From NCBI GenBank assembly GCA_937996655.1, contig CALKUK010000015.1:262705-326704 (forward strand): a DNA stretch of 64,000 nucleotides. Direction: 5' to 3'. The notes under the pieces were generated by a model. That model searched no databases, had not been told where the DNA came from, and saw only the letters and a program-made list of their open reading frames with translations. Shown here in pieces: positions 26,481 to 34,468 of the stretch (positions within the stretch are counted from its first letter, which is position 1; each line of letters opens with the position of its first letter). This DNA is from an uncultured Sphingomonadaceae bacterium (lineage in GTDB: Bacteria > Pseudomonadota > Alphaproteobacteria > Sphingomonadales > Sphingomonadaceae). Made by a program: the position numbers and the translations under genes.

Positions 26481-26495
26481 GTTCTATGTATGTTC
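26481..26495 (+). promoter_or_regulatory. LexA box (GTTC-N7-GTTC) upstream of umuDC
   Basis: GTTCTATGTATGTTC matches exactly the alphaproteobacterial LexA site GTTC-N7-GTTC, 22 bases before the umuD GTG. This places umuDC under SOS control, as expected for a DNA polymerase V operon. Confidence 0.88.
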
Positions 26496-26517
26496 CACTC
26501 ATCCCGGAACATGAAAC

Positions 26518-26937
26518 GTGCTGCGCCCTGTCGATAATCCCACCCCTTTAGAACTGCCACTGTTTACGGTCACCGTGCCGGCCGGATTCCCGAGCCCGGC
26601 GGATGATCACATCGAGGGCAAGCTTGACCTGAACGAGCATCTTGTGCGCCGCCCAGCGGCCACCTTCTTCGTGCGGGCGTCGGGGGAATCGATGCGTGGT
26701 GCAGGGATCTTTGATGGCGACCTGTTGATCATTGACCGTGGCGTTAGCCCGCAGTCCGACGACATTGTCATTGCTATCCTGCAGGGTGAGTTGACCGTCA
26801 AACGTCTCAGGCAGGTCGACGGGAATTGGCACTTGGTTGCCGAAAACAGTGCCTATCCGTCATTGCCGCTCATTGAAGGCGACTGTGAGATTTGGGGCGT
26901 GGTGACCCATAGTATCCGGCGTCACTGTGGCCGCTGA
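26518..26937 (+). CDS. umuD: UmuD-like S24 peptidase (DNA polymerase V accessory subunit)
   Basis: The 139-aa protein has an autocleavage-type Ala-Gly (TVPAGFPSP), the catalytic serine in VRASGESMRGAGIFDGD and the catalytic lysine in GELTVKRLR. After RecA-stimulated self-cleavage, UmuD' would join UmuC in translesion synthesis. GTG start at 26518 with GGAA eight bases upstream; an out-of-frame ATG at 26511 opens only a very short frame. The stop overlaps the umuC ATG (TGATG). Confidence 0.93.
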   Translation: MLRPVDNPTPLELPLFTVTVPAGFPSPADDHIEGKLDLNEHLVRRPAATFFVRASGESMRGAGIFDGDLLIIDRGVSPQSDDIVIAILQGELTVKRLRQVDGNWHLVAENSAYPSLPLIEGDCEIWGVVTHSIRRHCGR

Positions 26938-28208
26938 TGGCCACCTTCGCACTGGTCGACTGCAACAACTTTTATGCATCCTGTGAGCGGCTCTTCCAGC
27001 CCCGCCTGCGGGGGCGACCGGTCGTGGTCCTATCGAACAACGACGGCTGCGTCATAGCCCGGTCCAATGAGGCGAAGGCCCTTGGTGTCGCCATGGGCGC
27101 ACCGCTGTTCAAGATCCGTAAGCTGGTCGAGGAACACGACATTGCCGTCTGCTCCTCCAACTATGCGCTCTACGGCGACATCTCCGAGCGGGTCATGAGC
27201 GTTCTGGGATCAAATGCACCAGGCCACGAGATCTACAGTATCGACGAGTGCTTCCTCGATCTGGACCGCCTGGCTGTGCCGAACCTGACGGAATGGTGCC
27301 GTGACCTTCGGCAAACGACCCTGCAATGGACGGGCATCCCGGTTTCGGTTGGTGTGGGCCCCACCAAGACCCTAGCTAAGCTTGCCAACCGGCTGGCGAA
27401 GAAGTCAGCGAAAGCCGGCGGCGTGCTGGATCTGGTTCATCATCCGAACTGGATCGACGCCGCATTGCGCAAAACGCCGATCGGCGACGTCTGGGGCGTT
27501 GGGCGCCGTTGGAGCGTGATGCTTGAGGAGCGCGGCATGCGCACGGCTTATGACTTTGCCAGCGCGCCGGATGCCTGGGTGCGGCAGCGGATGGGCGTTG
27601 TTGGCCTGCGCACCGTTCACGAACTGCGCGGGCATGTTTGCCATGCCCTGGAAGACCAGCCTCCGCCCAAGCAGACTACTTGCTGCTCACGCACTTTCGG
27701 GACCGCGATTTACGACAAGGGTCAGGTGCATGACGCCGTAATGAGCTTTGCCGAGCGGGCGGCTGAAAAGGTCCGCCACGCGGGTCAGGTGGCAGGCGCT
27801 GTGCAGCTGTTCATCCGGACTGACCCATTCGCGCAGGACATGCCGCAGAAGTCGGCGTCAGGCTCCGCGACGTTCCACCGGCCTACGTCAGACACTCGCG
27901 ACATCACTGCAGCGGTCCTGCGGATATTTGAGCGCATATGGCGGGATGGATATGGCTGGCGTAAGGCTGGTGTGCTGCTGCTCGATCTGGCTGCGCCCGG
28001 GGCTGCCCCGGCATCACTCTTCGACGTGATGGAGGCGCCAGACGATGGGCTGATGCGGGCAATCGACCGGATTAACGATCGCTATGGCCGCGGGACCGCC
28101 ACACTGGGATTGGCCCGGAAGGATGCTGAATGGCGCATGCGACGGGAGAACCTCTCGCCCAGCTTCACGACCCGGTGGGGGGATATACCTGCCGCGAAGA
28201 TGGGGTAA
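26937..28208 (+). CDS. umuC: UmuC-like Y-family DNA polymerase
   Basis: The 423-aa catalytic subunit of DNA polymerase V. It has FALVDCNNFYASCERLF with the first metal aspartate, the SIDECFLDL acidic pair, and SVGVGPTKTLAKLANRLAKK. The little-finger and C-terminal DUF4113-like parts are intact (TTRWGDIPA at the end). It is translationally coupled to umuD and carries the island's SOS mutagenesis function. Confidence 0.95.
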   Translation: MATFALVDCNNFYASCERLFQPRLRGRPVVVLSNNDGCVIARSNEAKALGVAMGAPLFKIRKLVEEHDIAVCSSNYALYGDISERVMSVLGSNAPGHEIYSIDECFLDLDRLAVPNLTEWCRDLRQTTLQWTGIPVSVGVGPTKTLAKLANRLAKKSAKAGGVLDLVHHPNWIDAALRKTPIGDVWGVGRRWSVMLEERGMRTAYDFASAPDAWVRQRMGVVGLRTVHELRGHVCHALEDQPPPKQTTCCSRTFGTAIYDKGQVHDAVMSFAERAAEKVRHAGQVAGAVQLFIRTDPFAQDMPQKSASGSATFHRPTSDTRDITAAVLRIFERIWRDGYGWRKAGVLLLDLAAPGAAPASLFDVMEAPDDGLMRAIDRINDRYGRGTATLGLARKDAEWRMRRENLSPSFTTRWGDIPAAKMG

Positions 28209-28217
28209 GAGTAGCCC

Positions 28218-28595
28218 ATGGACGCTGCCGATCCAGACCTGCCTGACGCTGCTGTTGAACACATCAGCCAAATGCTGACGCTAGCTAAGAGCAAGCATCA
28301 GGAGGCCATGGCGTTGCTCGGCACGCCTGATCCGAACGCACTGCCACGCCTCCGCGAAGTGCTTCGGCTACTGGAAGAGGTCGAGCTTCTGGCCGACGAT
28401 GCATCTACCTACGTCGAGGCTGACGTGATGAAGGCTGCGATCAAGGACCTGCATTTTCAACAGGCGGCCGTTCAAGCGGCGATAGCCCGGCTTGAGAGTG
28501 TGAAGGTCCAGTCGCCATGGGCGACGCCTTGGCCATGGCTTACCCTAGTTTTTCTGGCGATGCTCATGGCCCAAGTTATCGGGAAGCCCAATTAA
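28218..28595 (+). CDS. Hypothetical helical protein with C-terminal membrane helix
   Basis: The 125-aa product is mostly alpha-helical (PRLREVLRLLEEVELLADD; QQAAVQAAIARLESV) with a single hydrophobic segment near its end (PWLTLVFLAMLMAQVIG), so it is probably tail-anchored. No family recognised. It lies nine bases after umuC and may be read from the same transcript. It ends next to the convergent DUF2225-like gene. Confidence 0.65.
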   Translation: MDAADPDLPDAAVEHISQMLTLAKSKHQEAMALLGTPDPNALPRLREVLRLLEEVELLADDASTYVEADVMKAAIKDLHFQQAAVQAAIARLESVKVQSPWATPWPWLTLVFLAMLMAQVIGKPN

Positions 28596-28599
28596 CCCT

Positions 28600-29256
28600 T
28601 CATTTTACCACGTCAGAGATTTTGTAGCAGGCTGCATCTTTTCGGCGGCAGGCTTCAATCTGAAATTCCAGGATCTTGTCGATTGGGCTTGAGGGGTTTT
28701 GCATGAGGAGCGATTTGGCCAACTCTGAAGCAGGATCCCACTTTTGACTGCGTCTCATTATGTCGACCAATCGCGTCGAGTGGCCGATCTTTTCGTCCGC
28801 TTCTATCTCTTCGTTTGCCAAGGCGTTCTCGAGCAATGACGCTGCACGTCCACGGCAATCGCGCGCTGAGGCGTCATCTTGACTGTCATCTGCATCCCAA
28901 GCCGCATTTAGCGCATATTCGGCGGCTTCCATTACCTGGCCCGCGCACTCCGCGACGTGGCTTGCGGTCATGAAGCGCTTTGTTAAGCTTCCGGTTCGCG
29001 ACATCCATGGCCCGTCCATTAGCGACAGTTCATTCAGCAACGCTTCCGCGCCTTCGACCTTGGTCTCAATCGACGGATAGGCGTAGTGACAATGCGGGCA
29101 CTCTTCGACCCAGTATGGCATGGTCGATCGCATCATCTCCGGTGGTCGCAAATCAAGATCTGGCGATCCAAATTGATTTGTACTCATGATCGCAGTCTGT
29201 TTGCTTTTTTTGCCGCAGACGGAGCATGTCCGCTGAGATCGATCCATCGTCGTCAT
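28600..29256 (-). CDS. DUF2225-like zinc-ribbon protein
   Basis: The 218-aa protein has an N-terminal pair of CxxC motifs (CSVCGKKS and ECPHCHYAYPS) as in DUF2225 proteins, followed by a helical, TPR-like C-terminus (AAEYALNAAWDADD; ASELAKSLLMQNP). The function is unknown. The ATG at 29256 has AAGGA seven bases upstream; the frame also allows 29292. Confidence 0.72.
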   Translation of the reverse strand: MTTMDRSQRTCSVCGKKSKQTAIMSTNQFGSPDLDLRPPEMMRSTMPYWVEECPHCHYAYPSIETKVEGAEALLNELSLMDGPWMSRTGSLTKRFMTASHVAECAGQVMEAAEYALNAAWDADDSQDDASARDCRGRAASLLENALANEEIEADEKIGHSTRLVDIMRRSQKWDPASELAKSLLMQNPSSPIDKILEFQIEACRRKDAACYKISDVVK

Positions 29257-29343
29257 CGTATGTCCTTGCTGCCATCGGCAATTCATAACCAAAAATTTGT
29301 TGTTCTAGGGGGCAGGATAAAGCCCCCTAGAAGCTAGGCAAAT

Positions 29344-29844
29344 TCAGTATGGGATGGCTTCGGCCGTAAAGGCATTTACGAACTGCCCCGGTTGCATGAC
29401 AGCAGAACGGCCGCTTACCAGCCAAGTCGCAAACACGGCCGCAACCGTGTTACCTTTACCCTCCTGACGATGGACGCCGCGCATGGCGTAGTCATGACCC
29501 CGAACGTTCACCTTCTCGAAGGTCACTTCGAACTTGCCGGATTTTCCGCCGACAGCTTTACCGGTCTTCCAAGTTACGCTGGCGATCACCTGCGAGCCGC
29601 GGGGGATTACAACGACACCACCATCGGTGATGTCGTTGACGACCGTAAAACCGACCTTTTGACCAACCTCGACATGCTTGGAAGAGATCTCGGCGTCGGG
29701 CGTTACCGAAATCAGTGTGCTGGCAGGAAGAGCGCGCTGAGCAACTTGTGTGGGCATTGGTGCAGGGGCGGCCGTCGCTTGGGCGCTGACTTGGTGGCTG
29801 ACGGCTGCAATGGTTAGAGCCAAGGCAATGTGATGGGTTTTCAT
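29344..29844 (-). CDS. Hypothetical secreted protein
   Basis: The 166-aa protein has a signal peptide (MKTHHIALALTIAAVSHQVSAQ) and a beta-rich domain (VGQKVGFTVVNDITDGGVVVIPRG; GKFEVTFEKVNVRGHDYAM). The segment 'V.VPRGSQVIASVTW' recalls TrbI/VirB10-like and pilus-associated domains, but this is not enough for assignment. It lies 66 bases upstream of nothing else in frame and follows the outer-membrane gene on the same strand. Confidence 0.65.
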   Translation of the reverse strand: MKTHHIALALTIAAVSHQVSAQATAAPAPMPTQVAQRALPASTLISVTPDAEISSKHVEVGQKVGFTVVNDITDGGVVVIPRGSQVIASVTWKTGKAVGGKSGKFEVTFEKVNVRGHDYAMRGVHRQEGKGNTVAAVFATWLVSGRSAVMQPGQFVNAFTAEAIPY

Positions 29845-29910
29845 ATGGAAGGCTTTCTGCAGAGGGGGAAGCGTCCCGGGGCATCCGCAGATCCCCCGGG
29901 AGAATAGGGG

Positions 29911-30477
29911 TCAGAAACGGTAGCCAACGCCAAAAATGGCCTGATTACGGTTCACATCGTCGGAGCCATAGCGGGTGTAGCGATATTCGCCCTTCACGAA
30001 CCACTTGTCGGCAATTCGCTGCTCAAGGCCAGCGCCAAGACGGATACCGTCACTGGTGCCCTTTTCATAAGCCCACATGCCATATCCGGCAGCTGCGCCC
30101 TCATAGCCGGCGTTGCTGTAGCCAGCCTTGACATATGCGAGGGTGCCTTCGCCCAGCTTGGCGCCGATGCGGGCGGAGAGTTCAATATCCCTGCGAGCGA
30201 CCTGCGAGTAGGCGACGCCAAAATAAGAGCCTTCATCCTTGACAGACGAATAGTCGAGGTCGGCTTCAACGCCGACAATCACGCTTGCCCCAACCGGAAT
30301 ATCGTAACCGATGCCGACACCTGCTGTCGCGCCATCAACGGTGTAGGCGCTGGAAACGACGTCGTACCCGCCGTGTAGATCAACGCGGAACCCCTGAAAG
30401 CTCTCCGCATGAGCCGCAGTGGAAACAAGAATTGCGATCGGCGCGCAAAAAGTAGCGGCTAAAAGGCGCTTTGTCAT
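29911..30477 (-). CDS. Outer-membrane beta-barrel protein (OmpA/opacity-type)
   Basis: A signal peptide (LLAATFCAPIAILVSTAAHA) is followed by alternating beta strands (FRVDLHGGYDVVSSAY; YDIPVGASVIVGVEADLDY; KLGEGTLAYVKAGYSNAGY), ending in the aromatic barrel terminus FGVGYRF. At 188 aa it fits an eight-stranded small barrel. The role is unknown. It is probably co-transcribed with the secreted protein downstream. Confidence 0.85.
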   Translation of the reverse strand: MTKRLLAATFCAPIAILVSTAAHAESFQGFRVDLHGGYDVVSSAYTVDGATAGVGIGYDIPVGASVIVGVEADLDYSSVKDEGSYFGVAYSQVARRDIELSARIGAKLGEGTLAYVKAGYSNAGYEGAAAGYGMWAYEKGTSDGIRLGAGLEQRIADKWFVKGEYRYTRYGSDDVNRNQAIFGVGYRF

Positions 30478-30661
30478 AAGACCCCCTGAAGGTGAATGCT
30501 TAGAAATCGGACACGGGCGATTCCCGTAACCTGCAGGTTCTCTAGACTTTCAGGGTGTCAAAACCGGGCATTTGTAGTTGGATGGTGCAGGGCATGTGCC
30601 CCTAAATGGCATAGTTAAATTCCGCACGGCAGCAAACGTAACTTGCCCATGCGCACCTCGG

Positions 30662-31084
30662 TTAGATGGCCTTCAAAAGATCGAGTGTGTGCTTGTCCCT
30701 GATCCCTCGAAACCACCGTTCGAGAGCGGCCTTAAAAAGCTTCTGCTTGGGGTCAGCCTCGGCAAACAAGGTGAGCGAGGAGTGCAGCTTCGTCGCATCG
30801 ATTGAGCCAAGCACAGCTTTAGGATCGGAAAGCGGCAAATCCTGAAGTGCTTCAACGCATTCAAGATAGCGATTGCCCAGAACCGGATGAGCCAGGTAGG
30901 CTCGTGCTTCATTAAGCGAAACGACCCCGTAACGCTGGGCCATCTCGCTCCTGCCCAGTCCCGCCAACTGAGGGAAGATAAACCACATCCAGTGTGTTGT
31001 TTTTCTGCCTCGAATGATCTCGCCAAGAGCTTGAGAATAGATGAGATTTTGCGCCTCAATGAAGCGATCCAGATTGTATTCCAT
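30662..31084 (-). CDS. DUF1810 family protein
   Basis: The 140-aa cytoplasmic protein has the DUF1810 pattern: LDRFIEAQNLIYSQALGEI, GRKTTHWMWFIFPQLAGLG, EARAYLAHPVLGNRYLECV and a C-terminal LFKAALERWF. The family is widespread among bacteria but its biochemistry is unclear. An isolated gene bordered upstream by a large inverted repeat (31125-31215). Confidence 0.88.
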   Translation of the reverse strand: MEYNLDRFIEAQNLIYSQALGEIIRGRKTTHWMWFIFPQLAGLGRSEMAQRYGVVSLNEARAYLAHPVLGNRYLECVEALQDLPLSDPKAVLGSIDATKLHSSLTLFAEADPKQKLFKAALERWFRGIRDKHTLDLLKAI

Positions 31085-31124
31085 GGAGTGTGGATCGCTA
31101 TCAACCGAAAGACTTTGCCGACAT

Positions 31125-31215
31125 TTTGACCCGCTCAGGTGGACCGTGCCGCAAAGTTATCAGCAACGTAAGGAGCAAACCATACGTGCGGCACGGCCCG
31201 CCTGAACGGGTCAAA
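31125..31215. repeat. 91-bp palindromic element with 29-bp arms
   Basis: Arms 31125-31153 and 31187-31215 are inverted copies matching at 26 of 29 positions, beginning TTTGACCCG and ending GTGCCGCA, with a 33-base loop. It lies between the start of DUF1810 and the stop of the duplicated-repeat gene. Candidate for a MITE, a REP-type hairpin or a structured RNA. No clear target-site duplication seen. Confidence 0.8.
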
Positions 31216-31259
31216 TCTCAACTGTGTGTCCAAATCATCACGTACCCTTGTCTTGCTGG

Positions 31260-31649
31260 CTATCGACTGACCTGGATCGTTAGTGGGCATAGGGCAACTG
31301 AAGAGATTGTTCTAGTGTAGGTATTGCCCAACCCGTCATACATGCACTGCTTCGTCATTCCAGTGACGGCCTCACCAGATTTGTAAGCTGTTATAGATCC
31401 GCCTGAAGGCTGGCGCATTTGATTGTCAGACGCAGGTGACGGCCGCGAGACTTGGATTGATAAAGGGCAGAGCGCCACTGATGAAATTGTTCTCGTGTAC
31501 GTGCTGCCCAAGCCATCATAAATGCACTGCTTGGTCATGCCTGAGGAAACTTCGCCAGTTCTGTATGCGGTTATCGATTGGGCGTTAGCCTGCGAGGGCG
31601 CCAAAAGCGTGCCAACGGCAACCATCGTGAGAAAACCGATCCGCATCAT
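31260..31649 (-). CDS. Small secreted protein made of two near-identical 45-aa repeats
   Basis: After a signal peptide (GFLTMVAVGTLLAPSQANA) the protein is two copies of one unit, each of the form SITAY-x-GE...GMTKQCxYDGLG...YTRTISSVALCPL-x-IQVSR, separated by 11 residues. The similarity holds at DNA level, so it is a recent internal duplication. Each unit holds two cysteines, suggesting a disulfide per unit. No family recognised. Confidence 0.75.
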   Translation of the reverse strand: MMRIGFLTMVAVGTLLAPSQANAQSITAYRTGEVSSGMTKQCIYDGLGSTYTRTISSVALCPLSIQVSRPSPASDNQMRQPSGGSITAYKSGEAVTGMTKQCMYDGLGNTYTRTISSVALCPLTIQVSR

Positions 31650-31747
31650 TACCTCGCACGTCTGAATTTACAGGTACCGTACCCTTCGACTGGAACAAAG
31701 CCAGGCATGATTGCCATATGTCGGTGCCACTATGTCCCCGAATGGCA

Positions 31748-33274
31748 TTACTCGGCTTTTTCATGGGCCGGATCAGACGATCCAACCACCCGACTTAGAA
31801 GCACAACCATCGCCCACGTATCCCGCTCGCAATATGCTTCGAGGGCCGAGGCGATTTTGGCCCTGAGTTCAGGCGCGCAGTTAGGGGACGCCGCCTCAAG
31901 CCAGGCGAGCTGTGCAGCGGCCCCATCGCCAACTTCAAGGCCGGAATAATCGAGTTCAGGCGCAATTGTGGGAAGCACCTTTTTGATCGACCAGCTGCCG
32001 CGTTGATCTCTGTGGTAATAATGAGCTTGGGTAACAGGCAGGAGGTCGACGAACCTCTCTGCAATGGCCAAAAGCTCAGGCGCCAAGTCGGGCAGTGCAT
32101 CTGCCAAGCCCCTGACACAACTCCGCTCAAAGCTCGCATTATAGGCTATGATGGAACCAGCGGTACCGACGCATTCGATAAGCGCCTCTGCGCATATGCG
32201 TCGAGGATCGTCGCCATCCACGCTCAGGAAACTGCGATGGGTTATGGACCCATCTGTAAGCTCAGTATGGCAGGAAAACTGAAATGGGACCTGCTGATAT
32301 GGCTTGGTACCAACCCAGGCCGGCACGGGGAGAGCAATCGTCTCAAAGTCCAAATAATGCCTCGGAAAGTGCCAGTTTTCTGTGGCCGTCATCGCACCGA
32401 CAGGGTCATGATAAGGGACCCCTGAGACCGTTGCCTGATGAACAATGCGGTGTTGGGGTTTCTTGAGAAAATCGACTGACAGTTCTCTGAGATCGAAGAT
32501 CCCCTCCTGGGCCATTTCATCTGCAAGGCGCCGACCCACTCGAGGCAGAATATCGATTGGCCATTCTGGCGGCTCTGGGAGATTCTTGGCGCAATAGGCT
32601 TGAAACTCGCAACTGAATGGCTTCGAGCAGTGTGCACCAACCTCTACCGCGGGTTCATCGCCTGCTAACGTTTCTCTGGCTTGGGCGGCCAGGTTCGCTC
32701 GTCCTTCTGCAATGGGACGTACAGCTTCCAAAAGAGGCGCGTCGCGGAGCAAGCCCGCATAGTTTCCTGTCTCGGTCAGAACGAAACTCGTATCGATATG
32801 GCGGATCGTCGCAGCCTCGATTTCGATGCCGCAGCCCTCGAGAACCCAAACCTGAGTTGCCAGATCTCCGAGGTGGTAATCCTTAACACCAGTCGAGCTC
32901 TTGACCTCCGCCATCTTCCAAGCGCTGCCGTAAGCCGGCTCCATGATGTCGACCTGTACCAGCACGCCATCGTGTACGAATGTTGCTTCATAGATTGGGC
33001 CTTTGTGCCCCGCAGCCAGCAAATTGGCGGTTTGCTCGAGAGCGGCTTTCAGATCCGGCTGCGCTTCAATCATGACGCCACCAGGCACGAGGTCGCAAGC
33101 AATCGCGCCAACCTGGTGACCTGCGGCGAACCTCAGTTCTGATTGTGCTTGGGTTTCAGCCAAATCCCGGCGGTGCACCGAAAGCCAGAGCTTCTTGGAA
33201 CACTGCTCGAATGCTGTGATCCGAGATTTCGAAAGACCATGGGCCTTTCCTTCGAGGCTTTGTCCCCCGCTCAC
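31748..33274 (-). CDS. DUF2779 protein: Cas4-like nuclease fused to DnaQ-like exonuclease
   Basis: The 508-aa protein opens with a PD-(D/E)XK part whose catalytic residues are D109 (VQVDIME) and E123/K125 (AEVKSS), followed by QVW at 141. C25 with C216, C222 and C228 form the spacing of a Cas4/AddB-type iron-sulfur cluster. From about residue 305 is a DnaQ-like exonuclease domain: D309/E311 (YLDFET), NASFE, and a late aspartate in YCERDTWAM. The order matches DUF2779. The role is probably DNA or RNA end processing; no substrate is known. GTG start at 33274. It stands in a run with the YbjN-Sel1 gene. Confidence 0.85.
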   Translation of the reverse strand: MSGGQSLEGKAHGLSKSRITAFEQCSKKLWLSVHRRDLAETQAQSELRFAAGHQVGAIACDLVPGGVMIEAQPDLKAALEQTANLLAAGHKGPIYEATFVHDGVLVQVDIMEPAYGSAWKMAEVKSSTGVKDYHLGDLATQVWVLEGCGIEIEAATIRHIDTSFVLTETGNYAGLLRDAPLLEAVRPIAEGRANLAAQARETLAGDEPAVEVGAHCSKPFSCEFQAYCAKNLPEPPEWPIDILPRVGRRLADEMAQEGIFDLRELSVDFLKKPQHRIVHQATVSGVPYHDPVGAMTATENWHFPRHYLDFETIALPVPAWVGTKPYQQVPFQFSCHTELTDGSITHRSFLSVDGDDPRRICAEALIECVGTAGSIIAYNASFERSCVRGLADALPDLAPELLAIAERFVDLLPVTQAHYYHRDQRGSWSIKKVLPTIAPELDYSGLEVGDGAAAQLAWLEAASPNCAPELRAKIASALEAYCERDTWAMVVLLSRVVGSSDPAHEKAE

Positions 33275-33306
33275 CTATATTCCGATCATCAAATTTCGTC
33301 GTCTCA

Positions 33307-34350
33307 TCAGTTCAGCACTCTGCTGGGCGAAGATTGGACATAATCAAGAATGGGTTCAGGGTCTATTGGGCCGCCCTCAAGCGACAACGGCGTCCAGTCC
33401 CCAACCATTCTTGTAGCGAGATCCTGAGCTTCTCCGCTGAGTTTTTCCATTAATCGATCTCTCAATTCTCCAGCCTGATATCTCGTTTGGCCTTCTGGCA
33501 AGTCGCGACATGCCAGCATCGCAAATTTTGCGGCCTCGATAAGTGCAGCTTCTTCCTGTTCAGTTTCAGCGAGAATGCGCGCAAGGCCATAATATGCGGA
33601 AGGGTGCCCCCGTTCCGCAGCGCGAGTAAAGAAATGCGCGGCCATCGGAGCAGATTCGCTCACCTCGATGCCGCTCTCGTAGACTTCTCCGAGACTGTTA
33701 AGGGAAGGCCCATAACCCGCACGCGCGTTGGCCACATAGACAGCTAGCGCTTTGGCTGGATCGGAATCTGGACCCCACATCATGGTCGTTGCGGACTTAT
33801 GCCGCTCAATCAGCACATTCAGGGCCTCATCGCTCGAGGCGAAGGCACGCTTACCCATGTCTTCAATCAGACGGATGTACATATCGGCCACCGCGTAAAA
33901 CTCGTCGTCTGTAAGCCCGATCGGGCAATAATGGTCGAGTTTGACGGTGAGGCTGTATCGGTCCTGGTCAGCAGAGATGGTGGCCTTGGCGTAGCGCCAG
34001 TCATGATTGAACCGGTTGCAGAGCATCACGAAGCGCCTTGCATCCAAAGAGGACAAGCCACCCCATCCGCCATCGAATTGGATCGAACGTGCCTCGCTGT
34101 CCGGATCTGAGAGTTGATCGGAAAAGGCGTAAATATTGAACTTGGTGCCGTTGGTCGCGCTCTCGACCCAGCACCAGTCCTCGCCTTCGGCAATCTTACC
34201 CCTGTAACCCATCTCCTGCATCAAGCGGGCAATTCGGTTCAAAGTAACCGGTTGGGCGAAGGTTTCATCTGCTTCACCATCGGTTGCCTCTATCTCGGTC
34301 TCTTTGCCTTTCCCTCGGCCCACCAAAGCGGCGATCTTGTTAATTGCCAT
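33307..34350 (-). CDS. YbjN-domain protein with Sel1/TPR repeats
   Basis: The 347-aa protein has an N-terminal basic/acidic stretch, then a YbjN-like domain at about residues 36-165 (LNRIARLMQEMGYRGKIAEG; FNHDWRYAKATISADQDRYSL), and C-terminal Sel1-like helical repeats (PSLNSLGEVYESGIEV; HPSAYYGLARILAETEQEE). YbjN-like folds resemble type III secretion chaperones. Function unknown. It lies 118 bases downstream of the SAM synthetase-like gene on the same strand and might be a scaffold of that operon. Confidence 0.75.
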   Translation of the reverse strand: MAINKIAALVGRGKGKETEIEATDGEADETFAQPVTLNRIARLMQEMGYRGKIAEGEDWCWVESATNGTKFNIYAFSDQLSDPDSEARSIQFDGGWGGLSSLDARRFVMLCNRFNHDWRYAKATISADQDRYSLTVKLDHYCPIGLTDDEFYAVADMYIRLIEDMGKRAFASSDEALNVLIERHKSATTMMWGPDSDPAKALAVYVANARAGYGPSLNSLGEVYESGIEVSESAPMAAHFFTRAAERGHPSAYYGLARILAETEQEEAALIEAAKFAMLACRDLPEGQTRYQAGELRDRLMEKLSGEAQDLATRMVGDWTPLSLEGGPIDPEPILDYVQSSPSRVLN

Positions 34351-34468
34351 GTAAAATCTCCACTTCTCCGGGGCCGTCAGGCGTCTGGTTCCTCACAATT
34401 CACCCTATCTCGAACCGGTCTAAACGGGGAGTGATTCAGTCTTCTGAAATGCCATTCAGGGACACACT

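Larger units (their letters stand above)
26211..26517. other. Divergent intergenic region between CD-NTase and umuD
   Basis: A 307-base stretch with no credible gene. It holds the LexA box next to umuD and a GAAC-N4-GTTC palindrome about 107 bases before the CD-NTase start. It should contain promoters for both transcription units. Confidence 0.7.
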
